Assembly: GCA_964244885.1 (NCBI GenBank)
Contig: CAXTKD010000011.1
Span: forward strand, 1 to 64,000
DNA from: CAXTKD01 sp964244885
GTDB lineage: Bacteria; Pseudomonadota; Alphaproteobacteria; Sphingomonadales; Sphingomonadaceae
Length of the DNA: 64,000 bases
Reading direction: 5' to 3'
Each line of letters begins with the position of its first letter. The stretch's first letter is position 1. A model generated the notes under the pieces. It had not been told where the DNA came from, did no database searches, and saw nothing but the letters and a program-made list of their open reading frames with translations. The translations under genes and the position numbers were made by a program. Of this stretch, positions 63,311 to 64,000 are shown in pieces.

Positions 63311-63479
63311 GCTGCGCTTGGGGGCGAGCTGGATATGAACTGGCGGTCCCGCTCAACGTAACGCGCGTTATCGACTTGGCGCGGCGGTTGAACGAGTGAG
63401 ATCGGTTCATAAACGTTCAGTCCGCACAAACTCCTCTCTGCCAACGCTGCTTTTCGAGCCGGCAATCTCAACTGCGGAC

Positions 63480-64000
63480 TTATCCGAACACCACCCCATC
63501 CATCAGCTTGCGCGCCGTTCGCAGCATGCCCGCCTCGACGGGCTGCCCCTGGTTGTCGACGGCCACCACACATTCGGTAACGCCAGTCGGATGCTCGACG
63601 CCGAGGTTTTTGCTGCGGCCCTCGGGCACTTGCGCCACGGCGTGCGCGGGCGAGCCCGAAATCAGGCAGGCGGTAGCGACGCTCACCGCGCCAAGGACGC
63701 CGATCGAGGCGTGAACGCGGTGTGGGATCAAGGAGCGAACGGTGACCGCGCCGCCCTGCCGTGGCGGGGCGACGAGCATCATCTTTGGGACCGACTTCTC
63801 CGTCACATCGCCAAGGTTCATCAGCGGGCCGGCCTTGAGGCGGATCGCCTCGATCTGTGCCTTCATGCCCGCATTGGCGTCGAGTGTGTCGCGATCCTCG
63901 TAACCGCTAACGCCGACATCTTCGGCGCGGAAGACGACGCAGGGCATGCCGTTGTCGATCAGCGTGACCTTGACGCCGTCGATCTCGTCGACGCCGTTGC
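63480..64000 (-). CDS. PrpF/GalD-family isomerase (partial at window edge)
   Basis: The C-terminal 173 codons of a minus-strand gene that continues past 64,000. It has PrpF-family segments: DNGMPCVVFRAEDVG, the GPLMNLGDVTEKSVPKMMLV stretch (pattern only), SLIPHRVHASIGVLGAV, and a C-terminal EHPTGVTECVV. GalD (4-oxalomesaconate tautomerase) is the closest relative I know, which would link it to gallate or protocatechuate 4,5-cleavage, but 2-methylaconitate isomerase is possible. The 169-base gap to nagE holds nothing I can name. Confidence 0.83.
   Translation of the reverse strand, partial: NGVDEIDGVKVTLIDNGMPCVVFRAEDVGVSGYEDRDTLDANAGMKAQIEAIRLKAGPLMNLGDVTEKSVPKMMLVAPPRQGGAVTVRSLIPHRVHASIGVLGAVSVATACLISGSPAHAVAQVPEGRSKNLGVEHPTGVTECVVAVDNQGQPVEAGMLRTARKLMDGVVFG

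Overview
The window reads as chromosome of a high-GC alphaproteobacterium of the sphingomonad/Caulobacter type. The reasons are three large TonB-dependent receptors, a TIGR01782-like receptor beside a GlcNAc PTS, a GapR (DUF2312) protein, many ATGA/GTGA stop-start overlaps, and intergenic C-rich/G-rich inverted repeats. I see no phage, insertion sequence, rRNA or CRISPR array. One tRNA, tRNA-Gly(GCC), is present.

Layout. 1-10,100 is housekeeping: an S10 peptidase behind an RBS-hiding hairpin, DUF805, a dicarboxylate symporter, a DUF2975/HTH pair, RF3 (prfC), a YeiH-type exporter, a TIGR02594 cell-wall protein, tRNA-Gly, and a CnoX-like thioredoxin/Lon-N/Trm112 operon. 10,100-18,900 holds an aldehyde dehydrogenase, an exported HpcH/HpaI-like aldolase, an aspartic protease, two envelope/membrane proteins, bioB, gapR, a hydrolase whose signal peptide is out of frame, and two small genes. 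18,900-26,600 holds an OpuC-type osmolyte importer with permease and binding protein fused, an OafA/SGNH acyltransferase, ergothioneine genes egtD-egtB, and exported msrA and msrB.

26,700-51,200 is the striking part: a catabolic island for a resorcinol-type aromatic. It encodes a gamma-resorcylate decarboxylase, candidate resorcinol hydroxylases (a two-component flavin system and a class A FAD enzyme), hydroxyquinol 1,2-dioxygenase and maleylacetate reductase. Together these predict gamma-resorcylate to resorcinol to hydroxyquinol to maleylacetate to beta-ketoadipate. Around this core are two TonB receptors, two paralogous MFS carriers, an exported amidohydrolase, an FAH-fold hydrolase, a VanB/PDR-type reductase without a visible oxygenase, two VOC proteins with reciprocal metal-ligand loss, a GST, a b561 cytochrome, an ABM protein and a MarR regulator. 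A shared element, TT(G/T)ACAANNGTTGCAA, or a variant of it, lies ahead of each of the four plus-strand operons and beside the marR gene, which suggests one regulon. The extra enzymes suggest that the true substrate is a larger natural product with a resorcinol ring.

51,200-63,300 is a complete GlcNAc/chitooligosaccharide unit: nagA, a SIS-type glucosamine-6-phosphate deaminase and a GntR regulator on the minus strand, divergent from a TonB receptor, a GH20 hexosaminidase, an EIIA-HPr-EI fusion and a NagE-like EIICB. Both divergent promoters carry TGGTAT(T/C)TGATTGG. The window ends inside a PrpF/GalD-family isomerase gene on the minus strand.
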